DNA from: Embleya scabrispora
Lineage (GTDB): Bacteria; Actinomycetota; Actinomycetes; Streptomycetales; Streptomycetaceae
NCBI RefSeq assembly: GCF_002024165.1
Contig: NZ_MWQN01000001.1
Coordinates: 5,063,501 to 5,127,500, forward strand
Length of the DNA stretch: 64,000 bases
Reading direction: 5' to 3'
Shown here piece after piece: positions 28,363 through 37,591 of the stretch (positions within the stretch are counted from its first letter, which is position 1; the number at the start of each line of letters is the position of its first letter). The notes below the pieces were generated by a model. That model was not told the origin of the DNA. It searched no databases and saw only the letters and a program-made list of their open reading frames with translations. The position numbers were made by a program, and so were the translations under genes.

Positions 28363-29780
28363 CCACGACCACGACACAGACGGATTTCGCGCCGACCGCG
28401 GCCACGCTGGCCAAGCTGCGGCGCAAGCGCTGGTATCAGCACCCGATGTACGGCCGACTCGTGGGCACCGTCGCGGCGGCCGTGCTGCTGGACGTGATGA
28501 GCGGTCCGCAGGGCAGCCGCGAGGACGTGTTCTTCTCGCTGGACAAGACCCTCGGCTCGATGCGCGTGGTCTGGTGGATCCTCGGCGCGGTCGCGCTGTG
28601 GGCGGTGATGGAGTTCGGCAAGCCGCTCTATCAGCGTTTCCTGGGGCCGAAGGTGGGCCCGCTGGACCGCTTCACCACACCGGTGACCGAGCCGGTCAAG
28701 GCGGTGGCGGCGCAGGCCAGGGCGAAGACGGCGGATCTGCGCCGGATCATCTGGGTCCGGCTCGGCTTCTCGGCGGTGGTGATCGGCCTGTTGATCCTGC
28801 TGCCGAACCTGCTGTCCACCTTCTGGAACCAGGTCCTGGTCAACGAGGTGGCGATCTACGTCCTGCTCGCGATCGGGCTGAACGTGGTGATCGGCTGGGC
28901 GGGTCTGCTCGACCTGGGCTTCATCGCGTTCTTCGCGATCGGCGCGTACAGCACGGCGTACTGGACCGGCGCGATGCCGGTGGATCCGCCGTTCAAGCTG
29001 AACGCGTTCCTGGTGATCCCGGTGGCGGTGGCCACGTGTCTGCTGGCCGGGCTGCTGCTCGGTGCGCCGACGCTGCGGCTGCGCGGTGACTATCTGGCGA
29101 TCGTCACGCTCGGCTTCCACGAGATCATCTACCTGATCGCCAAGAACGCGGACGGGTTCACCAACGGCCCGCGCGGTGTCCAGGGCATTTCGAACTTCGG
29201 GATCCACATCGGTCCGATCGACTACGACTGGGAACTGGATCCGGTGCCCTACTGGTACCTGCTGATCGGCATCGCCACGATTTTGATCATCGCGTTCCTG
29301 CGGCTGGAGCACTCCCGGGTGGGCCGGGCCTGGACGGCGATCCGCGAGGACGAGGTGGCCGCGTCGGCGACCGGCGTGCCGACGGTGAAGTTCAAGCTGA
29401 TGGCGTTCGCGATCGGCGCGTCGACGTCCGGGATCGCCGGGGTGGCGTATGCGAGCAAGGCGCGTTTCATCAGCCCGGAGAGCTTCCTGCTGCTGTTCTC
29501 GGTCCTGGTGGTCGCGTACGTGATCTTCGGCGGCATGGGTTCGCTGTGGGGCGTGATCATCGGTACCGCGTTCCTGGCCTGGCTGCCGCAGTACATGAAG
29601 GACTGGGTCGATCCGAACGACCGCTTCATGTACCTGGGGGCGCTGTTGATCGTCATGATGATCTACCGCCCGCAGGGCTTGATCCCGTCGGTGCGGCGCA
29701 AGCGCGAGTTGAGCATGGCCAAGGCGGGTCTCGGCGACGCGGACGCGATGTCGGAGCCGGCCGGCGGGAGGATGACGTGA
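28359..29780 (+). CDS. livM: Branched-chain amino-acid ABC transporter permease LivM
   Basis: 473 residues from the GTG that overlaps the livH stop, with GGGGAGG upstream. About 130 extra N-terminal residues with one or two helices precede the conserved LivM core (NEVAIYVLLAIGLNVVIGWAG, then GLLDLGFIAFFAIGAY). The EAA loop is RVGRAWTAIREDEVAASATG. This long N-terminal extension is usual in Streptomyces-type LivM. It pairs with LivH; its stop overlaps the livG GTG by four bases. Confidence 0.94.
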   Translation: MTTTTTQTDFAPTAATLAKLRRKRWYQHPMYGRLVGTVAAAVLLDVMSGPQGSREDVFFSLDKTLGSMRVVWWILGAVALWAVMEFGKPLYQRFLGPKVGPLDRFTTPVTEPVKAVAAQARAKTADLRRIIWVRLGFSAVVIGLLILLPNLLSTFWNQVLVNEVAIYVLLAIGLNVVIGWAGLLDLGFIAFFAIGAYSTAYWTGAMPVDPPFKLNAFLVIPVAVATCLLAGLLLGAPTLRLRGDYLAIVTLGFHEIIYLIAKNADGFTNGPRGVQGISNFGIHIGPIDYDWELDPVPYWYLLIGIATILIIAFLRLEHSRVGRAWTAIREDEVAASATGVPTVKFKLMAFAIGASTSGIAGVAYASKARFISPESFLLLFSVLVVAYVIFGGMGSLWGVIIGTAFLAWLPQYMKDWVDPNDRFMYLGALLIVMMIYRPQGLIPSVRRKRELSMAKAGLGDADAMSEPAGGRMT

Positions 29781-30700
29781 GCATCACCACGACGAAGGCG
29801 GACGACCGGCCGCGGGTGGATCCGGGCGACCAGGTGATGCGGGTGCGCGGCGTGACGCTGCGCTTCGGCGGCCTGGTGGGCCTGTCCGATGTGGCGTTGG
29901 ACCTGAACCGGGGCGAGATCCTGGCGGTGATCGGGCCGAACGGCGCGGGCAAGACGTCGCTGTTCAACTCGCTCACCGGGATGTACGTCCCGCAGGAGGG
30001 CACGATCGTGCTGCGCGACCGGTCGGGCGGCGAGCACTCGCTGCTCGGTCGCAAGCCGCATCTGGTCAACCGGCTCGGGGTCGCCCGCACCTTCCAGAAC
30101 ATTCGCCTGTTCGGCGCGTTGACCGCGCTGGAGAACGTCAAGATCGCGGCGGAGACCCGGCAGAAGTCGGGCCCGGTGTCGATCATGCTGGGGTTGCCGA
30201 ACGCGCGCCGCGAGGATCGCGAGAGCGACCGGCGGGCGCTGGAGTTGTTGCACTTCGTCGGTCTGGACGGGCTGCTCAACGAGTTGGCCGCGTCGCTGTC
30301 CTACGGTCAGCAGCGCAGCCTGGAGATCGCCCGGGCGCTGGCCACCGATCCGCAGGTGTTGCTCCTGGACGAGCCGGCGGCGGGCACCAACCCGACCGAG
30401 AAGCTCGACCTGGAGGTGCTGATCCGGCGGATCAACCGCGAACTGGGCGTCAGCGTGCTGCTGATCGAGCACGACATGCGCCTGGTGATGTCGGTGGCGG
30501 ACCGGGTCACGGTGCTCAACTTCGGCAAGGTGATCGCCTCCGGTTCGCCCGCCGAGGTGCAGCGCGACCCGGAGGTCGTGGCCGCGTATCTGGGCGCGGA
30601 GATGGCCGCCGAGATGACCGGTGCGACGCAGGCCGAGATCGGCGGGGTGGCCGAGGACGGTTCGGTCCCCGCGCAGCGGGACGGGGAGGAGCAGCGATGA
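29777..30700 (+). CDS. livG: Branched-chain amino-acid ABC transporter ATPase LivG
   Basis: 307 residues. The first of the two ATP-binding subunits of the importer. Walker A is IGPNGAGKTSLFN, the signature is LSYGQQRSLEIARALA, and Walker B is VLLLDEPAAGTNPTE followed by the H-loop in LIEHDMRLVMS. A C-terminal hydrophilic tail of about 30 residues follows the core. The GTG start is coupled to livM and the stop to livF (ATGA). Confidence 0.95.
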   Translation: MSITTTKADDRPRVDPGDQVMRVRGVTLRFGGLVGLSDVALDLNRGEILAVIGPNGAGKTSLFNSLTGMYVPQEGTIVLRDRSGGEHSLLGRKPHLVNRLGVARTFQNIRLFGALTALENVKIAAETRQKSGPVSIMLGLPNARREDRESDRRALELLHFVGLDGLLNELAASLSYGQQRSLEIARALATDPQVLLLDEPAAGTNPTEKLDLEVLIRRINRELGVSVLLIEHDMRLVMSVADRVTVLNFGKVIASGSPAEVQRDPEVVAAYLGAEMAAEMTGATQAEIGGVAEDGSVPAQRDGEEQR

Positions 30701-31485
30701 GCGCCGCCGACGCCGCGGGCGCGGACGCGGTCGGGTTGGCCGAGTCGGCCGCCGGTACCGCCGTACCGCCCCGGAAGAAGATGCTGGAGCTGGACGATCT
30801 GCACGTGTTCTACGGCGCCATCCAGGCGTTGAAGGGTGTGCACATCGAGGTGAACGAGGGCGAGATCGTGGCCCTGCTCGGTGCCAACGGGGCGGGCAAG
30901 ACCACCACGTTGCGCACCATCTCGGGGTTGTTGACGCCGCGTGCGGGCGAGGTGCGCTGGCGCGGCGAGCGCATCGACGGGGTGCCGGCGCATCATGTGG
31001 TGGGGCTCGGCATCGGGCACTCTCCGGAGGGTCGTCGGGTGTTCCCGGCGATGACCGTCACGGAGAACCTGAACATGGGCGCCTACCGGTTCAAGTCGGT
31101 GCCCAAGGCCGAACTGGACCGGGTGTTCGAGCTGTTCCCGCGGCTGGCGGAGCGCCGTGAGCAGTTGGCGGGCACGTTGTCGGGTGGCGAGCAGCAGATG
31201 CTGGCGATCGGGCGCGCGTTGATGGGGCAGCCCAAGCTGCTGCTCCTGGACGAGCCGTCGATGGGTCTGGCGCCGCTGATCGTGGCGCAGATCTTCGAGA
31301 TCATCCGGGAGATCAACGAGCAGGGCACCACGGTGTTGCTGGTCGAGCAGAACGCCGCGCAGGCGTTGCGGCTGGCGCATCGGGGTTATGCCCTGGAGAC
31401 CGGGTCGGTGGTGTTGTCCGGGCCGGCCGATCGGCTGTTGTCGGATCCGAAGGTGCGCGAGGCGTATCTGGGCGAGGGCGCGTAG
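30697..31485 (+). CDS. livF: Branched-chain amino-acid ABC transporter ATPase LivF
   Basis: 262 residues, second ATPase of the Liv importer. Walker A LLGANGAGKTTTLRTI, signature LSGGEQQMLAIGRALM, Walker B LLLLDEPSMGLAP, and LVEQNAAQALRLAHRGY in the LivF-type switch region. The N-terminal 25 residues are an Ala-rich extension. It ends the operon 11 bases before a long hairpin shared with the convergent thioesterase gene. Confidence 0.95.
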   Translation: MSAADAAGADAVGLAESAAGTAVPPRKKMLELDDLHVFYGAIQALKGVHIEVNEGEIVALLGANGAGKTTTLRTISGLLTPRAGEVRWRGERIDGVPAHHVVGLGIGHSPEGRRVFPAMTVTENLNMGAYRFKSVPKAELDRVFELFPRLAERREQLAGTLSGGEQQMLAIGRALMGQPKLLLLDEPSMGLAPLIVAQIFEIIREINEQGTTVLLVEQNAAQALRLAHRGYALETGSVVLSGPADRLLSDPKVREAYLGEGA

Positions 31486-31496
31486 CGCGAAGGTGT

Positions 31497-31533
31497 CCGC
31501 GCGGCGGAGGGGGTCGGCCCCTTCGCCGCGCGG
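31497..31533. terminator. Bidirectional terminator between livF and thioesterase
   Basis: CCGCGCGGCGGAGGGG and CCCCTTCGCCGCGCGG form about 16 bp (one G-T pair) with loop GTCGG, between convergent genes. Confidence 0.75.
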
Positions 31534-31554
31534 TCCCGGCGCCGGTCGGCGGCG

Positions 31555-31983
31555 TCAGGGGCGCTTGATCAGGCAGCTCAGCCGCGCGGTGCAGATCCGC
31601 CGGTCGTGCTCGTCGGTGATCACGATCTCGTAGGTGGCCAGGGTGCGACCCAGGTGTACGGGGGTGGCCACGCCGGTGACCACGCCGGCGTCGGCGGAGC
31701 GGTGGTGGGTGGCGTTGATCTCGATGCCCAGGGCCATGGCGTCGCGGCCGGCGTGCAGCGCGGAGCCCACCGAGCCGAGGGTTTCGGCGAGTACGCACGA
31801 CGCGCCGCCGTGCAGCAGCCCGTAGGGCTGGGTGTTGCCCTTGACCGGCATGGTGGCCACCACACGCTGGGCGGATGCCTCGACGAATTCGATCCCCATG
31901 CGGTCGGCGAGGGTGCCCCGGCTGTCGAGGTTCATGGCGGCCAGGATCTCGTCGAGGCTGGGCGGGGTGGTCTCGTCGGGCAT
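31555..31983 (-). CDS. Hotdog-fold PaaI-type thioesterase
   Basis: 142 residues. The segment TQPYGLLHGGASCVLAETLGS is the catalytic helix of PaaI/YbgC-type acyl-CoA thioesterases, with HGG and the downstream Glu. It ends in ICTARLSCLIKR, the typical last strand. Close relatives hydrolyse hydroxyphenylacetyl-CoA or 1,4-dihydroxy-2-naphthoyl-CoA (MenI); which applies here is open. It is divergent from polA with a 56-base gap, so the two promoters are back to back. Confidence 0.88.
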   Translation of the reverse strand: MPDETTPPSLDEILAAMNLDSRGTLADRMGIEFVEASAQRVVATMPVKGNTQPYGLLHGGASCVLAETLGSVGSALHAGRDAMALGIEINATHHRSADAGVVTGVATPVHLGRTLATYEIVITDEHDRRICTARLSCLIKRP

Positions 31984-32009
31984 GGTGCGCTCCTGTCGGA
32001 TACACGGTT

Positions 32010-32032
32010 GTGTCGGCCTGACAGCCTAGGAT
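32010..32032 (+). promoter_or_regulatory. RecA-NDp-like promoter of polA
   Basis: GTGTCGGCC, eight bases, TAGGAT. This matches six of nine positions of the mycobacterial DNA-damage promoter TTGTCRGTG-N8-TAN3T and all of its TAN3T part. The -10 ends seven bases before the GTG start, so a leaderless mRNA is predicted. Confidence 0.45.
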
Positions 32033-32039
32033 CGCGGTC

Positions 32040-34778
32040 GTGGCAGCTACTCGGACCCCCCAGACCTCCGTTCCCGCCGGTTCCCGGCCGCGACTCCTGC
32101 TCCTCGACGGGCACTCGTTGGCGTACCGGGCCTTCTACGCGCTCAAGGAAGCGTCGATGAGTACCGCGACGGGTCAGCCGACCCAGGCGGTCTACGGGTT
32201 CACGTCGATGTTGGTGAACGTGTTGCGCGACGAGGCGCCGACCCATCTGGGTGTGGCGTTCGACGTGTCCCGGCAGTCGTTTCGCACCGAGGAGTTCCCC
32301 GACTACAAGGCGAACCGCTCGGAGACTCCGGAGGAGTTCAAGGGCCAGGTCGAGCTGATCGTCGAGGAGCTGACGGCGATGGGCGTGCCGACGATGCGCG
32401 TCGCCGGCTTCGAGGCCGACGATGTGATCGCCACGCTGGCGACCCGGGCCGCGGCCGAGGGTTTCGAGGTGCTGATCCTCACCGGTGACCGCGACGCGTT
32501 GCAGCTGGTCACGCCGGATGTGACGGTGTTGTATCCGATGATGGGCGTGAGCAAGCTGCACCGGTTCACGCCGGACGCGGTGGAGGAGAAGTACGGGCTG
32601 ACCCCCGCGCAGTATCCGGACTTCGCGGCGCTGCGCGGCGACCCGAGCGACAACCTGCCGGGCATTCCGAAGGTGGGCGAGAAGACCGCGGCGAAGTGGA
32701 TTCGCGAGTTCGGCTCGTTTGCCGAGCTGGTGGCGCGCGCCGACGAGGTCAAGGGCCAGGCCGGGCAGAATCTGCGCGACAACCTGGACAACGTGAAGCT
32801 GAACCGGCGGCTGACCGAGTTGGTGCGCGACGTCGAGTTGGACGTGGCGCCGACGGATCTGGAGCGCAGGCCGTTCGACCGGGAGGCGGTCGAGGTGGTG
32901 CTCGACGCGCTGGAGTTTCGCAACGCGAGCTTCCGGGAGCGGCTGTGGGCGGTGGATCCGGGGGCGGTGGTCGCGGTCGCGGAGCCCGAGCCGGGCTTCG
33001 AGATGGACACCACGGTGGTCGCGCCGGGCGCGCTGGCCGAGTGGTTGGCCGAGCATGCGGCGGGCGCGGAGCGCACGGGGCTGGCGGTGGACGGGTCGTG
33101 GGGGCGCGGCACGGGTGAGGTGCGGGGGCTGGCGTTCGCCGCGGCCGACGGTTCGGCGGCGTTCGTGGATCCGCTGACGATGGACGAGGGCGACGACGCG
33201 GCGCTGGCGGCGTGGCTGGCGGATCCGCGGCGGACCAAGGCGGTGCACGACGCGAAGGGGCCGATCCTGGCACTGGCCGCGCGCGGCTGGGCGCTGTGGG
33301 GGATCACCAGTGACACCGCGCTGGGCGCCTACCTGGTGCTGCCGGGGCAGCGCTCGTTCGCGCTCGAGGGCCTGGTGGAGCGGTTCCTGGGGCGCGAGTT
33401 GCGGGTGGACGCGGGCGGTTCGGGCGAGGGGCAGTTGGCGCTCGACATGTCCGACGAAGCCGACGCGCAGCCGGGCGCGGCGCTGATGCTGGCCGCGCGG
33501 GCGGTGGTGGATCTGGCGGCGGCGCTGGATACCGAGCTGGCCGCCAAGGGCGGGTTGGAGCTGCTGCGCGACATGGAGTTGCCGCTGCTGCCGGTGCTCG
33601 CGCACATGGAGCAGATGGGCATCGCGGCCGACCTGCCCTATCTGGAGCGGTTGCAGGAGCAGTTCGCGGCGGCGGTCAAGCAGGCCACCGAGGAGGCGCA
33701 CGCCGCGGTGGGGCACGAGTTCAACCTGGGCTCGCCCAAGCAGTTGCAGGAGATCCTGTTCACCGAGCTGAGCCTGCCCAAGACGAAGAAGATCAAGACC
33801 GGGTTCACCACCGACGCCGACGCGCTGACCTGGCTGGCGACGCAGACCGACAACGAGTTGCCGGTGATCCTGCTGCGCCACCGCGACCAGACCCGGCTGC
33901 GCACCACGGTCGAGGGCCTGATCAAGACGGTCGCCGACGACGCGCGCATCCACACCACGTTCAACCAGACCGTGGCGGCCACGGGCCGGTTGTCCTCGCA
34001 GGACCCGAACCTGCAGAACATCCCGATCCGGACCGAGGAGGGGCGCCTGATCCGGCGCGCGTTCGTGGTCGGCGAGGGCTTCGAGGGGCTGCTCACCGCC
34101 GACTACAGCCAGATCGAACTGCGGATCATGGCCCACCTGTCGCAGGACACGGCGCTGATCGAGGCGTTCACCTCGGGCGAGGACCTGCACTCGACGATGG
34201 CCGCGCAGGTCTTCTCGGTGGCGCCGGAGGCGGTGGACCACGGGCTGCGCAGCAAGATCAAGGCGATGTCCTACGGATTGGCGTACGGGCTTTCCGCGTT
34301 CGGCCTGTCCCAGCAGTTGGACATCGAGCCGGCCGAGGCGCGCGGGCTGATGGAGACCTATTTCGAGCGGTTCGGCGGGGTGCGCGACTACCTGCACAAG
34401 GTGGTCGAGGAGGCCCGGCAGACCGGCTACACCGAGACCGTGTTCGGGCGCCGGCGCTATCTGCCGGATCTGACCAGCGACAACCGGCAGCGGCGCGAGA
34501 TGGCCGAGCGCATGGCGCTGAACGCGCCGATCCAGGGTTCGGCGGCGGACATCGTCAAGGTCGCGATGCTCGCGGTGGATCGGGCCATGCGGGAGGAGAA
34601 GCTGGCCTCGCGGATACTGCTCCAGGTCCACGACGAACTGGTCCTGGAGGTGGCGCCCGGCGAGCGGGAGCGGTTGGAGACGCTGGTGCGTCGGGAGATG
34701 GCCGGCGCGTATCCGCTGCGGGCGCCGCTGGACGTCTCGGTCGGTTTCGGGGCGAACTGGGAGGACGCCGGTCACTGA
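32040..34778 (+). CDS. polA: DNA polymerase I
   Basis: 912 residues. Order: 5' nuclease domain (LLLDGHSLAYRAFYAL at residue 21; GDRDALQLVTPD), a central 3'-5' exonuclease-like domain, and a family A polymerase with motif A DYSQIELRIMAHL, motif B RSKIKAMSYGLAYGLSAFG and motif C QVHDELVLEV. The exonuclease motif that should read like FDTET reads LAVDGSW, so proofreading is probably lost, as in other actinobacterial PolA. It fills gaps in excision repair and removes RNA primers. The GTG at 32040 has no ribosome site but lies at the expected transcription start of a RecA-NDp-like promoter. Confidence 0.97.
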   Translation: MAATRTPQTSVPAGSRPRLLLLDGHSLAYRAFYALKEASMSTATGQPTQAVYGFTSMLVNVLRDEAPTHLGVAFDVSRQSFRTEEFPDYKANRSETPEEFKGQVELIVEELTAMGVPTMRVAGFEADDVIATLATRAAAEGFEVLILTGDRDALQLVTPDVTVLYPMMGVSKLHRFTPDAVEEKYGLTPAQYPDFAALRGDPSDNLPGIPKVGEKTAAKWIREFGSFAELVARADEVKGQAGQNLRDNLDNVKLNRRLTELVRDVELDVAPTDLERRPFDREAVEVVLDALEFRNASFRERLWAVDPGAVVAVAEPEPGFEMDTTVVAPGALAEWLAEHAAGAERTGLAVDGSWGRGTGEVRGLAFAAADGSAAFVDPLTMDEGDDAALAAWLADPRRTKAVHDAKGPILALAARGWALWGITSDTALGAYLVLPGQRSFALEGLVERFLGRELRVDAGGSGEGQLALDMSDEADAQPGAALMLAARAVVDLAAALDTELAAKGGLELLRDMELPLLPVLAHMEQMGIAADLPYLERLQEQFAAAVKQATEEAHAAVGHEFNLGSPKQLQEILFTELSLPKTKKIKTGFTTDADALTWLATQTDNELPVILLRHRDQTRLRTTVEGLIKTVADDARIHTTFNQTVAATGRLSSQDPNLQNIPIRTEEGRLIRRAFVVGEGFEGLLTADYSQIELRIMAHLSQDTALIEAFTSGEDLHSTMAAQVFSVAPEAVDHGLRSKIKAMSYGLAYGLSAFGLSQQLDIEPAEARGLMETYFERFGGVRDYLHKVVEEARQTGYTETVFGRRRYLPDLTSDNRQRREMAERMALNAPIQGSAADIVKVAMLAVDRAMREEKLASRILLQVHDELVLEVAPGERERLETLVRREMAGAYPLRAPLDVSVGFGANWEDAGH

Positions 34779-34898
34779 TCCGGAACGAGTGCGCCGTGGG
34801 GGTGGAGAGCCGGCCGAAGCCGGCATAGGTTCGCACGGGCACCGGGAGTCGTCGACGACCGGTGCGCCGTCGAACTCGCGCACAGAGGGGGGAGCTTC

Positions 34899-36125
34899 GT
34901 GGAAGAGGCCGAATCGGGGCCCGATCCGCGGAAGCCGGGCGAATCGCAGGGGGACGCCGGCGGGGTGTCGGCGGAGCGGACATCCGCCGCCGCGCCCGCG
35001 GCCGCGTCCGAGAGCACGCCCGGACCCGAGAAGCCGCCGACGTCCGGCGGGTCCGAGGAGCCGGCCAAGCGCAGACGGATCCTGAATCCGTGGCTGGGCG
35101 GCGCGGCGGCGATCCTGGTCGTGTTGGCGTGCGGCGCGGCGGTGCAGTCCCCGTTCACCATGGTCACCGCGCACCGGGTGCCCACCTCCGATCTGCCGCG
35201 CCTGTCGGACGCGGCGCCGATCGGCGGCACCTCGGTCAACGGCGGCGGGCCGGCGCACTTCGAGTTGCCGCCGCCGGTGGTGCCGGCCGCGCTGCCGGGG
35301 GCCGCGACCACCGCGACCACGCCGCCGGCGACCACGGCCGCCCCGGGCGCGACGTCCTCGGCCGGGCCGCGGGGCACCTCCGCGACCGGGACCGGCGGGA
35401 TACCCCAGACGGTGCTGCTCGCGTATCAGCAGGCGGCGTCGAACCTGGCCCGGATGGATCCCGGCTGCAAACTGCCGTGGACGCTGCTCGCGGGCATCGG
35501 CCGGGTGGAGTCGGAGCACGCGTACGGCGGGAACGTGACCGTGGACGGCACGTCGGTGACCCCGATCCTGGGTCCGCGCCTGGACGGCGGACAGTTCGCC
35601 CGGATCACCGACACCGACGGCGGACGCTACGACTTCGACACCGAGTTCGACCGCGCCGTGGGGCCGATGCAGTTCATCCCGTCCACCTGGAAGGGCTGGG
35701 CGATGGACGGCAACCGGGACGGCGTGGCCAACCCGCAGAACATCTTCGACGCGACCCTCACCGCGGGGCGCTACCTGTGCGCGGGCAACCGGGACCTGTC
35801 CACCGGGGCCGGGCTGAACGCGGCCATCCTCAGCTACAACCACTCCAACGAGTACCTGCGCACGGTCACTTCGTGGATGACCTACTACGCGACGGGCGCG
35901 CGTTCGGTGCCCGACGCACGGCAGCCGGTCAAGCCGACGACCAAGGCGCCGACCACGAAGCCCGCCGGCACCAAGCCGGCGACGGGCGACCCGTCCAAGA
36001 GCGCGACGGCGAGCGCGTCGGGGTCGGTGACGCCGCCGATCTCGTCGAGCGCGTCCGCGGCGCCGGAGCAGTCCTCCTCGGCGGCGGCGTCGTCGGCCGA
36101 CGCCTCGACGGCGGGCAGTCGGTAG
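34899..36125 (+). CDS. Membrane-anchored lytic transglycosylase
   Basis: 408 residues. Residues 1-60 are acidic and Pro/Ala-rich, then one membrane helix (about 62-83), a Pro/Thr linker to about residue 165, and an SLT/MltB-like domain. The catalytic Glu is in GIGRVESEHAYGG (about residue 203). Other family elements are GPMQFIPSTWKGWAMDGN and AAILSYNHSNEYL. A Thr/Lys/Ser-rich tail ends the protein. It should cleave peptidoglycan glycan strands outside the membrane. GTG start with GGGGGGAG upstream. Confidence 0.9.
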   Translation: MEEAESGPDPRKPGESQGDAGGVSAERTSAAAPAAASESTPGPEKPPTSGGSEEPAKRRRILNPWLGGAAAILVVLACGAAVQSPFTMVTAHRVPTSDLPRLSDAAPIGGTSVNGGGPAHFELPPPVVPAALPGAATTATTPPATTAAPGATSSAGPRGTSATGTGGIPQTVLLAYQQAASNLARMDPGCKLPWTLLAGIGRVESEHAYGGNVTVDGTSVTPILGPRLDGGQFARITDTDGGRYDFDTEFDRAVGPMQFIPSTWKGWAMDGNRDGVANPQNIFDATLTAGRYLCAGNRDLSTGAGLNAAILSYNHSNEYLRTVTSWMTYYATGARSVPDARQPVKPTTKAPTTKPAGTKPATGDPSKSATASASGSVTPPISSSASAAPEQSSSAAASSADASTAGSR

Positions 36126-36156
36126 CCGGCCCGAACCCGAGCAGAATCCGATCCGC

Positions 36157-36183
36157 AAAAAACGGGAACCTGTTCTCGTTTCT
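36157..36183 (+). terminator. Weak terminator-like hairpin
   Basis: AAACGGGAA-CCTG-TTCTCGTTT: nine pairs with one G-T, flanked by A and T runs, 32 bases after the transglycosylase gene. Confidence 0.55.
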
Positions 36184-36250
36184 TGCTACCGTGCCCCATC
36201 GCCGACCGTCGCGGCGTCGGCCGGGGCAGCAGGAAAGGTGGGACCGCCGA

Positions 36251-36388
36251 ATGCGTTCCTTCGCAGCGGTCGTGGCCGGGGCGTTCCTCGCGGTCGGGGC
36301 CGCGTTCGTGCTGAACGCGTGCGCCGCCGCGGACCCCGGCCCCGTGCACAAGCCGCTCCAGGTCACGAGCCCGCCCGCGCGCCCCTGA
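36251..36388 (+). CDS. Small putative lipoprotein
   Basis: 45 residues: a hydrophobic signal (SFAAVVAGAFLAVGAAFV) ending in a lipobox-like LNAC, then 20 polar Pro-rich residues. An AGGAAAGG ribosome site lies about 13 bases upstream. Too short for domain assignment; function unknown. The lipobox is suggestive, not proof. Confidence 0.5.
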   Translation: MRSFAAVVAGAFLAVGAAFVLNACAAADPGPVHKPLQVTSPPARP

Positions 36389-36439
36389 ACACGCCGGCGC
36401 GAATCCGTACCCGGTTCCATCGTCAAGGGGTCCACCTCG

Positions 36440-37435
36440 ATGCGTCGTAAGTCCGGTCTGATCCTCCTGGTCGCGGCCGTGTTCTGCGTGGCCCTGGCGC
36501 CGCTGTTGCGCGAGTTCGTCCTCCCGAGACTGGTGGCCAAGGCGCTCGCGGGCGAGGACGCCTACCGGGTGGTGGTCCTGGACGCGACGAACGCCACGCT
36601 CCTGGGCGCGCCCGAGGGCCCGGGCAAAGCCAAGGTCACCGCGATCCAAACGATCCGGCCCAATGCCAAGGACAGCCACGGCTCGACCGTGGTGTGGGAC
36701 CTGAACCTGGCCGTGGTGGACGGCACCGGCAAGGTGGTCACCCAACTGCCCGAGCGCTACGCGTTCGACGCGGCCGGCCAGATCCCGAAGAACTGCTGCG
36801 GCGAATCCGTCGACGGCGCCCCGGCCGCGCACACCGGCCTCGCCTACAAGTGGCCGTTCTTCACCGGCAAGCGCGACTACAACTACTACGACTCGCAGGC
36901 GCACAGCGCGAACGTGATCTCGTACAAGGGCACCGCCCGGCGCGACGGCCTGCGGACGTACCGCTTCGAGCAGGTCGTGCCGTGGATGAAGATCCCGATG
37001 CCCAGGCAACTCCCGGGCGGCCTGGACCCGGTCGCGGTGGAGAAGGAGGGCATGCAGCTCTGGTACACCGCGACGCGGAAGATGTGGGTCGAGCCGGTCA
37101 CCGGGATCCCGGTGTACATCGAGGAGACCCGCACCGAGGAGTTGCGCACGTCCCCGCCGGCCGACGACCCCAACGCCAAGCCGGCGGTCACCAAGGTCTT
37201 CGACGGCACCTTCAAGCTCCGCCCGGAGTGGTCGGCCGCGCTCGTCGCGGACGCGAAGGACTGGAGCGGGAAGTTGCGCCTGCTGCACGACACGGTGCCG
37301 TTGGCGTTGATCGTGGTGGGCGTGCTGTTCTTCCTGACGGCCGTGGCGTTGCAGTTCGTGGCGGACCGCAGGGCGGCTCGGCCGCGACCGCCGGTCGGGG
37401 AGGGGGCGGCGCCGTCCTTGGCCGAGGTGCCGTAG
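36440..37435 (+). CDS. DUF3068 membrane protein
   Basis: 331 residues with one N-terminal helix (about 6-24) and one C-terminal helix (about 285-307), enclosing a large extracytoplasmic domain. Segments such as YAFDAAGQIPKNCCGESVDG, GLAYKWPFFTGKRDYNYYD and VEPVTGIPVYIEE are typical of the actinobacterial DUF3068 family. The function is unknown; I see no catalytic motif. It is convergent with the methyltransferase gene. Confidence 0.85.
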   Translation: MRRKSGLILLVAAVFCVALAPLLREFVLPRLVAKALAGEDAYRVVVLDATNATLLGAPEGPGKAKVTAIQTIRPNAKDSHGSTVVWDLNLAVVDGTGKVVTQLPERYAFDAAGQIPKNCCGESVDGAPAAHTGLAYKWPFFTGKRDYNYYDSQAHSANVISYKGTARRDGLRTYRFEQVVPWMKIPMPRQLPGGLDPVAVEKEGMQLWYTATRKMWVEPVTGIPVYIEETRTEELRTSPPADDPNAKPAVTKVFDGTFKLRPEWSAALVADAKDWSGKLRLLHDTVPLALIVVGVLFFLTAVALQFVADRRAARPRPPVGEGAAPSLAEVP

Positions 37436-37481
37436 CGCGCTTTGCGCGCGAGGTTGGTGTGGGAGGCCGCGCTTCGCGCGG
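37435..37481. terminator. Two small hairpins between convergent genes
   Basis: GCGCGC-TTT-GCGCGC at 37435-37449 and CCGCGC-TTC-GCGCGG at 37467-37481, between DUF3068 and the methyltransferase; possible terminators. Confidence 0.4.
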
Positions 37482-37490
37482 ATTGGTGTG

Positions 37491-37534
37491 CCCGCCCGCT
37501 CCGCCTGTTGCGTTCGGTGTGGATCCTGCGGGTT
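37491..37534 (+). repeat. Dispersed 44-bp intergenic repeat, copy 1
   Basis: Begins CCCGCCCGCTCC and contains GTTGCGTT; about 80 percent identical by eye to 47641-47684 upstream of uvrB. Confidence 0.6.
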
Positions 37535-37591
37535 CAAGGCTTCGGGGGCGGCCTGGCACGGCCCCTCGGCCGTCCGTCGGGGTCGGCTTGT

